Positions 28,610 to 36,721 of a DNA stretch of 64,000 nucleotides are shown here, in pieces; positions within the stretch are counted from its first letter, which is position 1; each line of letters begins with the position of its first letter. The notes under the pieces were generated by a model. It saw only the letters and a program-made list of their open reading frames with translations. It made no database searches and was not told the origin of the DNA. The DNA is from Nonomuraea roseoviolacea subsp. carminata. Its GTDB lineage: Bacteria; Actinomycetota; Actinomycetes; Streptosporangiales; Streptosporangiaceae. A program made the position numbers and the translations under genes. The stretch lies in NCBI RefSeq assembly GCF_024172185.1, contig NZ_JAMZEC010000001.1, positions 5,104,001-5,168,000 of the forward strand. The letters run 5' to 3'.

Positions 28610-29635
28610 ACTCTTCCGCGTCGCGGCCGGTCTGTGTTTGGATGCTCGGTACGCCTCGACCCACTTACGCGAGGACCGCCAGACCCCATCCGAACCTTGT
28701 ACCGCCTTCAGCCGGCCACGTTGCGCGGCTTGGCGAAGAGCGGCCATCGAGAAATCCCGATCGGCCAGAGCGGCCAGCGGAACGAGGCGTGCCGGCCCGG
28801 CGACGTTTGGAACGATGAAGCGGTTGAGGTTGTCTTCCATGGCTCGAGCGATCAACTCGCCAAGAGATCCACAATCGCCCCCATCAGCGCGACGCATGGC
28901 CGAGAGGTAGACCTCGCGCTGTCTTTTGAGCACGATGATCGGCGGATAGCCGAGTCTCACCAGGATCAGATTGAGGGTGAGCCTGCCGGTGCGACCGTTT
29001 CCGTCGATGAAGGGATGGATGCGTTCGAACACGTTGTGGATCCTGGCGAGCTCTTCAGGCAAGGGATGATCGAGCTCGTGACCGGCTTCGATCTTCTTGC
29101 CCAAGTCGCACACATCGTCTATCCAGTCTTGTATCTGGCCCGGGACCAGCGGCCATGACGGAGGCGTCATCCCCTCCGCGAAGGGATGGATGTCGTGTTC
29201 CCGGAAATTGCCGGGGCCCTCGCGGTCAGTGGCGTCCGGGTGCGGGGCGACGTCCCAAACAGGCGTCATCGCCGTGTGATGAATGAAGCGAAGTTCGCTG
29301 AGGCTGACCAGCCGACCATCCCATGCGTCGGGTTCCAATGCTTGACCGTAGACCCACTTGGCCGCGTCTCCGTATCCCTTGACCTCGTTGTACTCACGCA
29401 ATGATTTGGAACCCACAGCTCGCCCCTGGTCGAGCAGCGCCTGAACTTCGCGCAGAACGAGGGTGTTGCCTTCAAGCGCTGTTGAATGATGGGCTTCCAA
29501 GTGCCAGATGTCCGACCAGATGTCTTGCGCCTCGGTGGGGCTGGGTAGTCCTCCCAGCCGTCCGTTGAGTTCCTGCAGCGCCCGGTCGAGCCTCGCGTAA
29601 ACCGTGGCCCTGCTCGGCCGACCTCTACCCGCCAC
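28592..29635 (-). CDS. Fic family protein (AMP transferase fold) with inhibitory motif and C-terminal HTH-like region
   Basis: 347 residues from the GTG at 29635 (AGGAG four bases upstream), giving MAGRGRPSRATVYARL. Longer in-frame starts at 29656 and 29716 exist, but the latter would put the operator-like palindrome inside the gene. The Fic active site HPFIDGNGRTGR is intact near residue 205, and the inhibitory helix motif STALEGN lies near residue 51, so activity should be autoinhibited. The C-terminal LRQAAQRGRLKAVQGSDGVW looks like an excisionase/HTH element. Apparent GC is lower than in neighbours, hinting at transfer. Confidence 0.88.
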   Translation of the reverse strand: MAGRGRPSRATVYARLDRALQELNGRLGGLPSPTEAQDIWSDIWHLEAHHSTALEGNTLVLREVQALLDQGRAVGSKSLREYNEVKGYGDAAKWVYGQALEPDAWDGRLVSLSELRFIHHTAMTPVWDVAPHPDATDREGPGNFREHDIHPFAEGMTPPSWPLVPGQIQDWIDDVCDLGKKIEAGHELDHPLPEELARIHNVFERIHPFIDGNGRTGRLTLNLILVRLGYPPIIVLKRQREVYLSAMRRADGGDCGSLGELIARAMEDNLNRFIVPNVAGPARLVPLAALADRDFSMAALRQAAQRGRLKAVQGSDGVWRSSRKWVEAYRASKHRPAATRKSSAGPS

Positions 29636-29658
29636 TGCGCTCCTCGCGTGGGTCACGA

Positions 29659-29701
29659 AGTTTGATAACCCCTTCCGGGGCTCAATTGAACTTATCAAAC
29701 T
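29659..29701 (-). promoter_or_regulatory. Long inverted repeat in the fic promoter
   Basis: AGTTTGATAA (29659-29668) and TTATCAAACT (29692-29701) are perfect inverted repeats separated by 23 bases, directly upstream of the fic start. The position favours an autoregulatory operator bound by the Fic C-terminal domain. Confidence 0.5.
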
Positions 29702-29942
29702 CCTGCACTCGGGCACATGCGCTTCGTGAACTCTCGTGGGCGTTCCCTTCAGCTGCTCGCGGCTCAGGCGGCTTCATCCTGGCGTGCCGCGTCGAGTCTG
29801 AGCGGGGCGTCGCGGTTGCCCCCCGGACTTATGGTTCTCACCGGGGGCTCAGGCTCTTGGGGGACTGGGTCACACGGCTGTGTCGCCGGCATGGCCGCCG
29901 GCTGGCTCCGGCGAGGGTGGCGCGCTGCGGGAGACTTGGGGT
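29702..29942. other. Fic/MarR divergent intergenic region, no gene
   Basis: About 240 bases between the fic operator and the MarR start. No convincing ORF, RNA or repeat was recognised. Confidence 0.5.
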
Positions 29943-30488
29943 GTGACCACCGAGAGCGCCCGTCCGGGTCCGCCGGCGACCAGTCCGTCCATCGTGCTGC
30001 TCACGCTGGCCCACCGCGTCGAGTCCGAGCTCGGCGCCGCGCTCTCGCCCCTCGGGCTGACGGTCAGCAGGCTCGGGCTGCTTGGGCACATCGCGGGAGT
30101 GCCCGGGGCGTCGTTCAGCGACCTGGCGCGCATGTCGGGCATCACCGTGCAGAGCGTGCACACGGCGGTGAAGGCGCTGGCGGGGGCCGGGCTCGTACGG
30201 GACGGGAAGGCGCGGGCCGGGTCGGCGTCGACGCTGGAGCTCACGCCGGAGGGCGCGCGGCTGATGGGGGAGGCGATGAAGGTCGTGGAGGACGTGGACG
30301 AGCGGCTGTTCGGGCCGGACGCGGATCCGATCCAGCGCCGGATCGCCGCCACCGTACGGGCCGCCTTCGCGGAGCTCTCCGCGGGCCCGCAGGACGGCAC
30401 GAAGGACGGGGAGCTCTCCGCGGGTTCGCCGGACGGCACAAAGGGCGCAGAGCTCTCCGCGGGTTCGCCGGACGGCGCGACGGGCTGA
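29943..30488 (+). CDS. MarR family transcriptional regulator with repeated C-terminal tail
   Basis: 181 residues from GTG 29943. The MarR winged helix is visible (LTLAHRVESELGAAL, ASFSDLARMSGITVQSVHTAVKAL, wing LELTPEGARLM). The last 39 residues are three 13-residue repeats of ELSAG-(P/S)-(Q/P)DGTK type, encoded by exact 39-bp tandem units, which is unusual for this family. The stop overlaps the flavoprotein gene by one base, so the pair is probably cotranscribed and the regulator may control it. Confidence 0.85.
   Translation: MTTESARPGPPATSPSIVLLTLAHRVESELGAALSPLGLTVSRLGLLGHIAGVPGASFSDLARMSGITVQSVHTAVKALAGAGLVRDGKARAGSASTLELTPEGARLMGEAMKVVEDVDERLFGPDADPIQRRIAATVRAAFAELSAGPQDGTKDGELSAGSPDGTKGAELSAGSPDGATG
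30372..30488 (+). repeat. Three 39-bp tandem repeats inside the MarR gene
   Basis: Units begin with GAGCTCTCC at 30372, 30411 and 30450, exactly 39 bases apart, encoding a hydrophilic 13-residue repeat. The frame is preserved, and copy number could vary between strains. Confidence 0.85.
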
Positions 30489-30919
30489 TGGACGCCGACC
30501 GGGCGCGCCGGCTCTTCGGCGGGCAGCGCGTCGCCCGCCTGGCCACCGTGGACGCCGACGGCGCGCCGCACCTGGTGCCCGTCACGTTCGCCCTGGACGG
30601 AGACCGGATCGTCTTCGCGGTCGACCACAAGCCCAAGACCACCACCGACCTGAAGCGGCTGCGCAACATCCGGGGCAACCCCCGGGTCGCCCTCCTCGCC
30701 GACCACTACGACGACGACTGGACCCGGCTGTGGTGGGTGCGCGCCGACGGCACGGCCCGCGTCCTCGACCCGGCCGCCGCCACGAGCGGCGCTGCGGTGG
30801 ACGCGCTGGTGGAGAAGTACGAGCAGTACCGGAGCGCGCGCCCCGCCGGGTCCGTCGTCCTCGTGGACGTGACGCGCTGGTCCGGATGGGTCTCGTCACG
30901 CATCGCATGCGAACGGTGA
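30488..30919 (+). CDS. PPOX class F420-dependent oxidoreductase (TIGR03668 type)
   Basis: 143 residues. The split-barrel flavin fold shows ARLATVDADGAPHLVPVTFAL, VDHKPKTTTDLKRLRNI and the end VDVTRWSGWVSS, typical of the TIGR03668 F420-binding group. It should reduce a substrate with coenzyme F420H2. It starts on the last base of the MarR stop codon. Confidence 0.88.
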   Translation: MDADRARRLFGGQRVARLATVDADGAPHLVPVTFALDGDRIVFAVDHKPKTTTDLKRLRNIRGNPRVALLADHYDDDWTRLWWVRADGTARVLDPAAATSGAAVDALVEKYEQYRSARPAGSVVLVDVTRWSGWVSSRIACER

Positions 30920-30943
30920 CTCAAGGTGAGGTAAAGTGGCGGG

Positions 30944-32254
30944 GTGGCTTACGAACCCCCCGCCGGCCCGCTCACCCCGGGCGGCTTCGACACCCAGCGC
31001 GACGTCGCCGCCGGCCTGCCGCTGTTCCTCGTCGAGCAGTGGCGTGCCTCCGACCGCACCGACGGTGAGGCGCGCCGCCTGCTGAGCCGCCACGAGACGC
31101 GCGGATACTCCGTGGTGTCCGACTCGGCGGGGCTCACCCGGCTCAGCCAGCGGCTCGGGCTGCTGGAGGTGCTGGCGCTCATCGACCGGCCGAAGCGGAT
31201 CCTGCACGCGTGCGCCAGGGCCGCCGGCGGGCGCGCCGTGGGGGTGTGGGCGGCCGACAACGCGCAACTGTTCCATCCCGAGACGGTGGAGGCGTCCACG
31301 CTGCTGTCGGCCCTGCTGACGGCGCAGGACGAGATCCGGCGCCACTGCGAGGTCCGCATCGGGATCGGCGCGCACCTCGGGTCCTACTACGAGCTGTCCG
31401 GCGGGCTGTACGGGGCGGAGGCCGACGCGGTCGAGGAGTTCGCCGAGAACGACACCGAGGGCGGGGAGATCGCGGTGACGCAGGCCGTGGTGGACCGGCT
31501 GCCGCCCGGGCATCCCTTCGTGCTGCGGCCCAAGGACGGGGTCGGCGGCCTGGTCGGGCCCGTCCACCAGGTGCTCGACGGTCCCCGCCTCGACATTCCG
31601 GGGCTCGGCGCGGCGTGGGCGGCCGAGGGGTGGCCGGGCGAGTCAGGGGCTGACGGCCAGGAGCACTACCCGATCCCCTACTCCGGCGCCTTCTACGCCG
31701 ACCTGCTGCTGCTCGACGCCCGTCCCGGTGACGCCGAGCTGGCCGGGCGGCTCGCCGCCGAGCACCTGCGCGAGCGCACCGTCGTCCTGGTCGAGCGGAG
31801 CGCCGCCCCGGCCGACACACCCGAGGTGGAGCTGCTGAGAGGGCTGTCGCTGTCGGCGGCGATGCGCGACGTGGGCCTGAGCCTCCTGCCGGCCGAGGGA
31901 GCCGTCGAGATCAAGGTCGCCGGGCCGCTGGGCATCTACCTCTTCGAGGAGCCCGCCCCGGCGGTGCGCTTCGCGCTCGGGATGCGCACGGGGCTCGCCG
32001 AGCGGGAGATCGTGGGGCGGATCGGGGTGTCCGCCGGGCCGGTGCTCGCCGGCCGCACCCCGGGCGGCGGCTGGGACGTCGCCGGGGCCCCGGTCAACCT
32101 CGCCTCCAAGATGGCCCAGGACCTCGGCACGCCCGGCCGCGTCCACCTGAGCGAGGCGGTGCGCGACGCCCTGGGCGACCATGCCGACCTGGCGGGGTTC
32201 GAGACGGTGCGGCGCACGGTGTCGGGGGTGGAGATGACCTACTACGTGGGGTGA
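30944..32254 (+). CDS. Protein with two degenerate class III nucleotidyl cyclase-like domains
   Basis: 436 residues from GTG 30944. The first domain (about 45-210) has SDSAGLTRLSQRL and WAADNAQLF, which retain the two metal Asp positions, but the Asn/Arg transition-state region reads AEADAVEEFAEND. The second (about 230-435) has GRIGVSAGPVLAG and APVNLASKMAQ but lacks the metal-binding Asp motif. The pair may complement each other in one site or be non-catalytic. No membrane segment or sensor domain is seen. I am fairly sure of the fold, unsure of activity. Confidence 0.65.
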   Translation: MAYEPPAGPLTPGGFDTQRDVAAGLPLFLVEQWRASDRTDGEARRLLSRHETRGYSVVSDSAGLTRLSQRLGLLEVLALIDRPKRILHACARAAGGRAVGVWAADNAQLFHPETVEASTLLSALLTAQDEIRRHCEVRIGIGAHLGSYYELSGGLYGAEADAVEEFAENDTEGGEIAVTQAVVDRLPPGHPFVLRPKDGVGGLVGPVHQVLDGPRLDIPGLGAAWAAEGWPGESGADGQEHYPIPYSGAFYADLLLLDARPGDAELAGRLAAEHLRERTVVLVERSAAPADTPEVELLRGLSLSAAMRDVGLSLLPAEGAVEIKVAGPLGIYLFEEPAPAVRFALGMRTGLAEREIVGRIGVSAGPVLAGRTPGGGWDVAGAPVNLASKMAQDLGTPGRVHLSEAVRDALGDHADLAGFETVRRTVSGVEMTYYVG

Positions 32255-32306
32255 GGTCTCCGCATGTCTGCTGTCAGCAGGTCTCCGCAGGTCTCCGCAG
32301 GTCTCC

Positions 32307-32481
32307 ACAGGCCTAGTGCGTGCAGGTCTCCGCAGGTCTGCGCAGGCCTAGTGGGTGCAGGTGTCGGCGGGTCTGCGCAGGTCTAGTGGACGCAGGTGTC
32401 GGCGGGTCTGCGCAGGTCTAGTGGCCGCAGGGCTCCGTGGATCTCCACAGGTCTGATCGCCGCAGGTCTCCGTGGGTCTTC
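32307..32481. repeat. 35-bp minisatellite, five exact-length units
   Basis: Five consecutive 35-bp units start at 32307, 32342, 32377, 32412 and 32447, each beginning with a (G/A)CAGG(C/T)CT or similar. Degenerate GCAGGTCTCC-type 10-bp copies extend the array on both sides (about 32258-32550). It fills the gap between the cyclase-like gene and the VOC gene, and the VOC stop codon lies in the right flank. There are no variable spacers, so it is not CRISPR. Confidence 0.85.
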
Positions 32482-32538
32482 GCAGGTCTGTTCAGGTCTG
32501 TGCCCTGTAGGTCTGTGCCGTGTCAGGTCTGCGTCGGG

Positions 32539-32985
32539 TCAGGTCTGCGCGGTGCGCCTCGACACGAAGATGCAGAAGGGGTGTCCAGCCGGGTCGGCGT
32601 ACACCCGCAACGGCTCCTCGGCGTCGTCGATGCGGTCCAGCAGCAGTCGGCCGCCGAGGCTCAGGACGCGTTCATGGTGGACCCGCAGGTCCTCGACCGA
32701 CGTCACGGTCAGGTCGAGGTGCAACTGCTGGGGGATCGGGCCCTTCGGCCAGGTCGCCTCCGGCAGCTCCTCGACCTGCTGGAAGGCCAGCTGCGAAGCG
32801 CCGCCCGGGGTGCGCAGCACCAGCCAGTCGCGGCCCCGCTCGTCGTCGTCTCCCGCTTCGGGTGGCTCGTCGCCGGGGCGGTAGACCAGGCCCAGCAGGG
32901 ACCGGTAGAACTCCGCCAGCGCCCTGGCGTCGGTGCAGTCGAGCACCACCTGACACAGCCTGGGCCTGCTGTCCTGATCGTCCAC
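32539..32985 (-). CDS. VOC family (glyoxalase/dioxygenase fold) protein
   Basis: 148 residues from GTG 32985, with GAGG seven bases upstream. Paired beta-alpha-beta-beta-beta modules are seen in QVVLDCTDARALAEFYRSLLGLVY and LHLDLTVTSVEDLRVHHERVL, ending DPAGHPFCIFV. It is similar to DUF1338-free glyoxalase-like domain proteins (often DUF4873-like annotated) with unknown substrate. The final codons and stop come from the minisatellite flank, so the C-terminus may vary between strains. Confidence 0.85.
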   Translation of the reverse strand: MDDQDSRPRLCQVVLDCTDARALAEFYRSLLGLVYRPGDEPPEAGDDDERGRDWLVLRTPGGASQLAFQQVEELPEATWPKGPIPQQLHLDLTVTSVEDLRVHHERVLSLGGRLLLDRIDDAEEPLRVYADPAGHPFCIFVSRRTAQT

Positions 32986-33102
32986 TCGAACGCCTCTTCC
33001 ATGATCTTTCCCGCATCGGCCGACAGACCTTCTGCACCCAGGGCCTGGGATCAAACGCGGGAGAGCGTCCGGATCGCGCGGAGGCCCCATAGCCTGCCAG
33101 GC

Positions 33103-33765
33103 ATGGTGATCCGCAAAGGCGCTTCTCGCTCCACGCAGCGCGTCGACGTGACCCGCCTTCCCGAAGACGTCGTGGCGCTCATCGACGCCCTCGAACCCGG
33201 TGAGACCCTGGTCCTCACCCGTGACGGGGCATCGGTCGCGACGGTCTCCAGCACCGTTGACGTGGTCGAGGGTGCCGTCGTCGGTCGCGACGCGCCGGCC
33301 GAAGCCGAAGCCGACTCCGACGATCAGGCTCCGGTCGACTACGAGAGCGTGACGGTCGTGGCCACCGCGATGGAGCTGTCGGCCGCGGCTCGGGTCGCGC
33401 TGTCCACCCAGCTCGGGGCGGACTACGTGGTGCTCGACATGCATGCGGCTCCCGCGACGACCGATGTGCTGCTGGTGCCGCCGGGCAGCCCGCAGCTGAT
33501 CGCAGGGCTCCGATCGATGTTCCCGAAGGCGCGCGTCATCGTCACCGAGATCGAGGACCACGAACTCGGAGTCCAGTATTACGGCCCGGTCCGGCGGCTG
33601 CTCGCGGCCGGCGCCGACGGGTATCTGCCTCCGGCGACCCTTCCCCACCTGGCCAGGCAGCTCGACTACACCCTGAGTCAGGGGCGCGAGATCGCCGGCG
33701 GGCCGGCCGCGACGCCGCTGCAGCTCGCACCCGCCGTGGAGCCGGCGGATCCGGACGGCGAATGA
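33103..33765 (+). CDS. Unrecognised two-part protein: Phd/antitoxin-like N-terminus, receiver-like C-terminus
   Basis: 220 residues. Residues 12-50 (VDVTRLPEDVVALIDALEPGETLVLTRDGASVATV) resemble Phd/YefM antitoxin beta strands. An acidic linker (AEAEADSDD) follows. Residues 150-200 (ARVIVTEIEDHEL, LLAAGADGYLPPATLPHLARQL) resemble the second half of a response-regulator receiver domain, including the AGADGY-L pattern. The phosphoacceptor region is not clear. No toxin gene is adjacent. I do not recognise the family; these resemblances are by eye only. Confidence 0.65.
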   Translation: MVIRKGASRSTQRVDVTRLPEDVVALIDALEPGETLVLTRDGASVATVSSTVDVVEGAVVGRDAPAEAEADSDDQAPVDYESVTVVATAMELSAAARVALSTQLGADYVVLDMHAAPATTDVLLVPPGSPQLIAGLRSMFPKARVIVTEIEDHELGVQYYGPVRRLLAAGADGYLPPATLPHLARQLDYTLSQGREIAGGPAATPLQLAPAVEPADPDGE

Positions 33766-33791
33766 CCTCGCGCCTCTTCGCCGGACCCCCG

Positions 33792-33862
33792 GGTGACGAC
33801 GTCGTCACCGCGGTCGAGCGGCTGCCGGAGCCGCCGCACGACCCCGGATGACGACGTCGTCA
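33792..33862. other. Paired palindromes in a convergent intergenic gap
   Basis: GGTGACGACGTCGTCACC (33792-33809) is a perfect 18-bp palindrome and TGACGACGTCGTCA recurs at 33849-33862, 56 bases further. They sit between the unrecognised gene and the convergent PadR gene. They could be a protein-binding pair or cruciform-forming terminators. Confidence 0.5.
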
Positions 33863-33918
33863 CGGTCGATGCGCCTCGCGTGGTGGAGCAGCAGGCGGCA
33901 GCGTCCTCCGAGGCGGGC

Positions 33919-34260
33919 TCACGCGGCGCCTCCGGACTCGTGGGCGCGCAGCCGGGTGACCGCCGCCCGCGCGTTGCGCTGCAGGCGCGCCGCCTCTTCG
34001 CCCAGGCGCACACCGCCTTCCCCGGTGAGCCGGTAGTAGCGGCGGAGCCGACCGTCGACGATCTCCTCCCGGTCCTCCGCGATCAGCCCTTCGGACTGGA
34101 GCCGGTCCAGGGCGGCGTACAGGGTGCCGGCCCTCAGCCGGACGTCGCCCTGGGAGATGCGTTCGACGTCGGTGATGATGCCGTAGCCGTGCTGGGGCTC
34201 ACGCGCCAGCGAGGTCAGGATGAGGAACGAAGGCTCCTGCAAGCCGCGGGACGTGGACAC
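33919..34260 (-). CDS. PadR family transcriptional regulator
   Basis: 113 residues, GTG start. The compact PadR fold is complete: EPSFLILTSLAREPQHGYGIITDV, RAGTLYAALDRLQSEGLI and the wing RRYYRLTGEGGVRL. It follows the serine hydrolase gene on the same strand after 42 bases that include an AT-rich segment (TATATAA near 34269-34275). It probably regulates the hydrolase operon. Confidence 0.88.
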   Translation of the reverse strand: MSTSRGLQEPSFLILTSLAREPQHGYGIITDVERISQGDVRLRAGTLYAALDRLQSEGLIAEDREEIVDGRLRRYYRLTGEGGVRLGEEAARLQRNARAAVTRLRAHESGGAA

Positions 34261-34302
34261 ACGATCTTTATATAACGATGGTCGGTACAGGAGGCGCCGC
34301 CG

Positions 34303-35835
34303 CTACCGCGTCGTGGCGAGCCGGGCCCGGGACAGCGCGCGGTAGCGGACGACACGGAAGGCGGCCGTCGTGAGACCCGCCGCGGCCGCCACCACCAAGG
34401 TGATCGTCAGCGGCGCCGGGAAGTACGTGAGCTGCGCCCACGTGATCGTGCGACCGTTCGACAGGAACGAGACCAGCTCCGGGTACGCCGCCAGCAGCAC
34501 CGAGGGCAGCAGCACCGGCACCAGCCGCAGCCCGACCCGCCACGTCCGCCGCGACCCCCTTGCCTGCGCGGATCCCTTGAACCCGTTCTTCGGCGTCGTC
34601 GTGGCGAGCCGGCGGGCCGCCCAGCGGCGGGAGCGGGCCGCCCCCAGGGCACCGAGACCGGCCGCCACCAGTGCGATCAGCCCCAGCACCAGCTCGAACA
34701 GTTGCCTGTCGCCCCCGGACGTCTCCGATGGCCTGCCCTCGCTCAGGTCGGCGAGCCCGGCGGCGATGGTGAACGTCTCGTCCGTCAGGCTCGCGCTGTT
34801 CGCCATGACCGCGAAGCCGTACCCCGTCTCGGGGACGATCGTCTCGACGGCGGTGTAGGTGAACAGGTTGCCCGAGTGCGTGAGGCGCCTGGTCCGGTCG
34901 TCGAGGCCCCAGCCCATGCCGTAGTCGCTCACCTTGCTCGGCGCGTGCATGGCGGCCAGGCTCGCCGGGCCGACGAGACGGCGGCCCCGGACGTTCTGGG
35001 CGATCAGCCAGCAGCCCATGTCGGCGGCCGTGGTGATGACGCCGCCGCTGCCGCTGCCGTCCAGGAACGCGGGCAGTTCGGGGCGCGACAGCCAGAGGCC
35101 GTACACCGAGTTGTACCCGTCGGCCGGCCGGACCTCCCGCTCGCTGACGGCGCTGGAGCGCATGCCGAGCGGCCCGAGGACCCGCTCCCTCATGAAGGCG
35201 CCGAACGGACGGCCACCGGCCACCTCCACCAGCCGGGCCGCCAGGTTGTAGTTGACGTTGCAGTACTCCCAGTGGGTGCCGGGCGTCGCGCGCAGCGTGG
35301 CGTCGCCGAGCTTGGCGGCGTACTCCTTGAGCGAGCGGGCCGTGTCGAGGTCGCGGATGTCGGTCGTGGTGTCGGACAGGCCGGACGTCTGGTTCAGCAG
35401 GTGCCGTACGGTGATCGTCCGGGCGCGCGGGTCGGCCATGCGCAGTTCGGGGAGTTGCTCGACCACGGGTCTGTCGAGGGCGAGCTTGCCCTCCTCCACG
35501 AGGATCATCACGGCCATGGCGGTGAACGACTTGGTCAACGAGGCCACCCGCATGGGCGTGGTGGCCGTGACCAGCCTGCCCTCGGAGTCGTGGCCGTAGC
35601 CGGCGGCGTGGACGACCCGGTCGCCATGGGTGACGACGACGGACAGGCCGGGCAGGCCCGTGGAGTCGAGGGCGCGGGTGACGTACGCGTCGATGGCGGC
35701 CGGGGTGAGTTCGGGGGCGGCCGTCGTCCGCGTCGCCGCCGGCTGCGGCGCGTGCGGTGACATCGACGCCGCGGCGGGTGCGGACGGTACGGACAGGGCC
35801 GTCAGCACGGCGAGGGCGAGGGGAAGGATCTTCAC
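34303..35835 (-). CDS. Secreted/membrane beta-lactamase-family serine hydrolase
   Basis: 510 residues from GTG 35835 with GGAG eight bases upstream; a TTG six codons earlier is less likely. A signal peptide is followed by the serine beta-lactamase/D-Ala-D-Ala carboxypeptidase-like domain with SLTKS (SxxK nucleophile), YCNVN (YxN) and the HSG box (LTHSGNLF). The last 130 residues carry about four membrane segments with a basic loop, anchoring the enzyme in the membrane. Likely acts on a peptide or ester outside the cell. Followed by a PadR regulator. Confidence 0.88.
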   Translation of the reverse strand: MKILPLALAVLTALSVPSAPAAASMSPHAPQPAATRTTAAPELTPAAIDAYVTRALDSTGLPGLSVVVTHGDRVVHAAGYGHDSEGRLVTATTPMRVASLTKSFTAMAVMILVEEGKLALDRPVVEQLPELRMADPRARTITVRHLLNQTSGLSDTTTDIRDLDTARSLKEYAAKLGDATLRATPGTHWEYCNVNYNLAARLVEVAGGRPFGAFMRERVLGPLGMRSSAVSEREVRPADGYNSVYGLWLSRPELPAFLDGSGSGGVITTAADMGCWLIAQNVRGRRLVGPASLAAMHAPSKVSDYGMGWGLDDRTRRLTHSGNLFTYTAVETIVPETGYGFAVMANSASLTDETFTIAAGLADLSEGRPSETSGGDRQLFELVLGLIALVAAGLGALGAARSRRWAARRLATTTPKNGFKGSAQARGSRRTWRVGLRLVPVLLPSVLLAAYPELVSFLSNGRTITWAQLTYFPAPLTITLVVAAAAGLTTAAFRVVRYRALSRARLATTR

Positions 35836-36058
35836 TGCTGGCGCTCCGTTCAAGGGTGGTACCCCGGAGAACCTAGAGATCAGGCCCCGGCCGCGACATC
35901 GGCCGTCCGTCCAGCCGCACCCCTGACGAAAGTCAACCCCTGCCCCCGATGCGGGCCCAGGACAGCGTGAGCGTCACGCCGTCCTGAGCCCGCCGTCCCA
36001 CGACAGCCCGCACCGGACATGGCTGTACCGGAGCCGTTCATCCTTCGGAGGCTGCGGG

Positions 36059-36721
36059 TCACAGGCTGCGGGCGGTGATGTCGCCGTTGGAGGTGGTGGC
36101 GTGGATGTCGAGTGCGGGGGTGCCGTCGTTCTTGAGGGAGTTGCTGATGCGGCCGTGGGTGGTTCCGGCGTCCAGGGAGGCCGAGACGCCGGCGGCGGCG
36201 GTGATCGAGATGTCGCCGGACTGGGTGCGGAGGACGACCTTGCCGCCGGTGGCCTCGGCGATCCGGATGTCGCCTCGGGCGGTGGTGATCTCGGCGGGGC
36301 CGGCGAGGCGGGCGACCTCGACGTCGCCGTCGGTGGCGGTGAGGCGCAGGCCGGCGGTCTCCTCCAGGGTGATGTGGTGGTAGGCGCCGTCGAAGGCGAC
36401 GTCGCCGAGGCGGCCGGTGGTCCGGAGTTCGGCAGCTTCCGTCCTGGCCTGGACGCCGGATCCGGCGGGCAGGTGGATGGTGACCTCGACGGCTCCGGTG
36501 GGGCCGAGGTACGGGTTCTTCGTGGGGGTCTCGATCCGCAGGACGCCGTCGGCGTAGCCGGCCGTGGTCTGCTCGGCGGCCTTGACGTCGCGGCTCTTGG
36601 AGGTGTCGGCGGGCCGGATCTCGACGGTGGTGTCGGTGCGGTCGGCGGCGACGAGGTGGACGCGGCCGGCGGGGATGGTCAGGACGGCGGTGATCGGGGC
36701 GGTGGTGGCGAACGTCTGCAT
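36059..36721 (-). CDS. DUF4097 family beta-repeat protein
   Basis: 220 residues from ATG 36721 with AAGGAG six bases upstream. Imperfect beta repeats of the type TTGRLGDVAF, TATDGDVEVARL, TTARGDIRIAEA and TQSGDISITA form the DUF4097 fold, as in the protein at 9188-9988, though the two are not close copies. No signal peptide. Function unknown. It is transcribed alone toward the serine hydrolase gene. Confidence 0.85.
   Translation of the reverse strand: MQTFATTAPITAVLTIPAGRVHLVAADRTDTTVEIRPADTSKSRDVKAAEQTTAGYADGVLRIETPTKNPYLGPTGAVEVTIHLPAGSGVQARTEAAELRTTGRLGDVAFDGAYHHITLEETAGLRLTATDGDVEVARLAGPAEITTARGDIRIAEATGGKVVLRTQSGDISITAAAGVSASLDAGTTHGRISNSLKNDGTPALDIHATTSNGDITARSL

Noticed and set aside
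32258..32550. CRISPR array
   Set aside because: The 35-bp units are contiguous with no unique spacers, and no cas genes are present.
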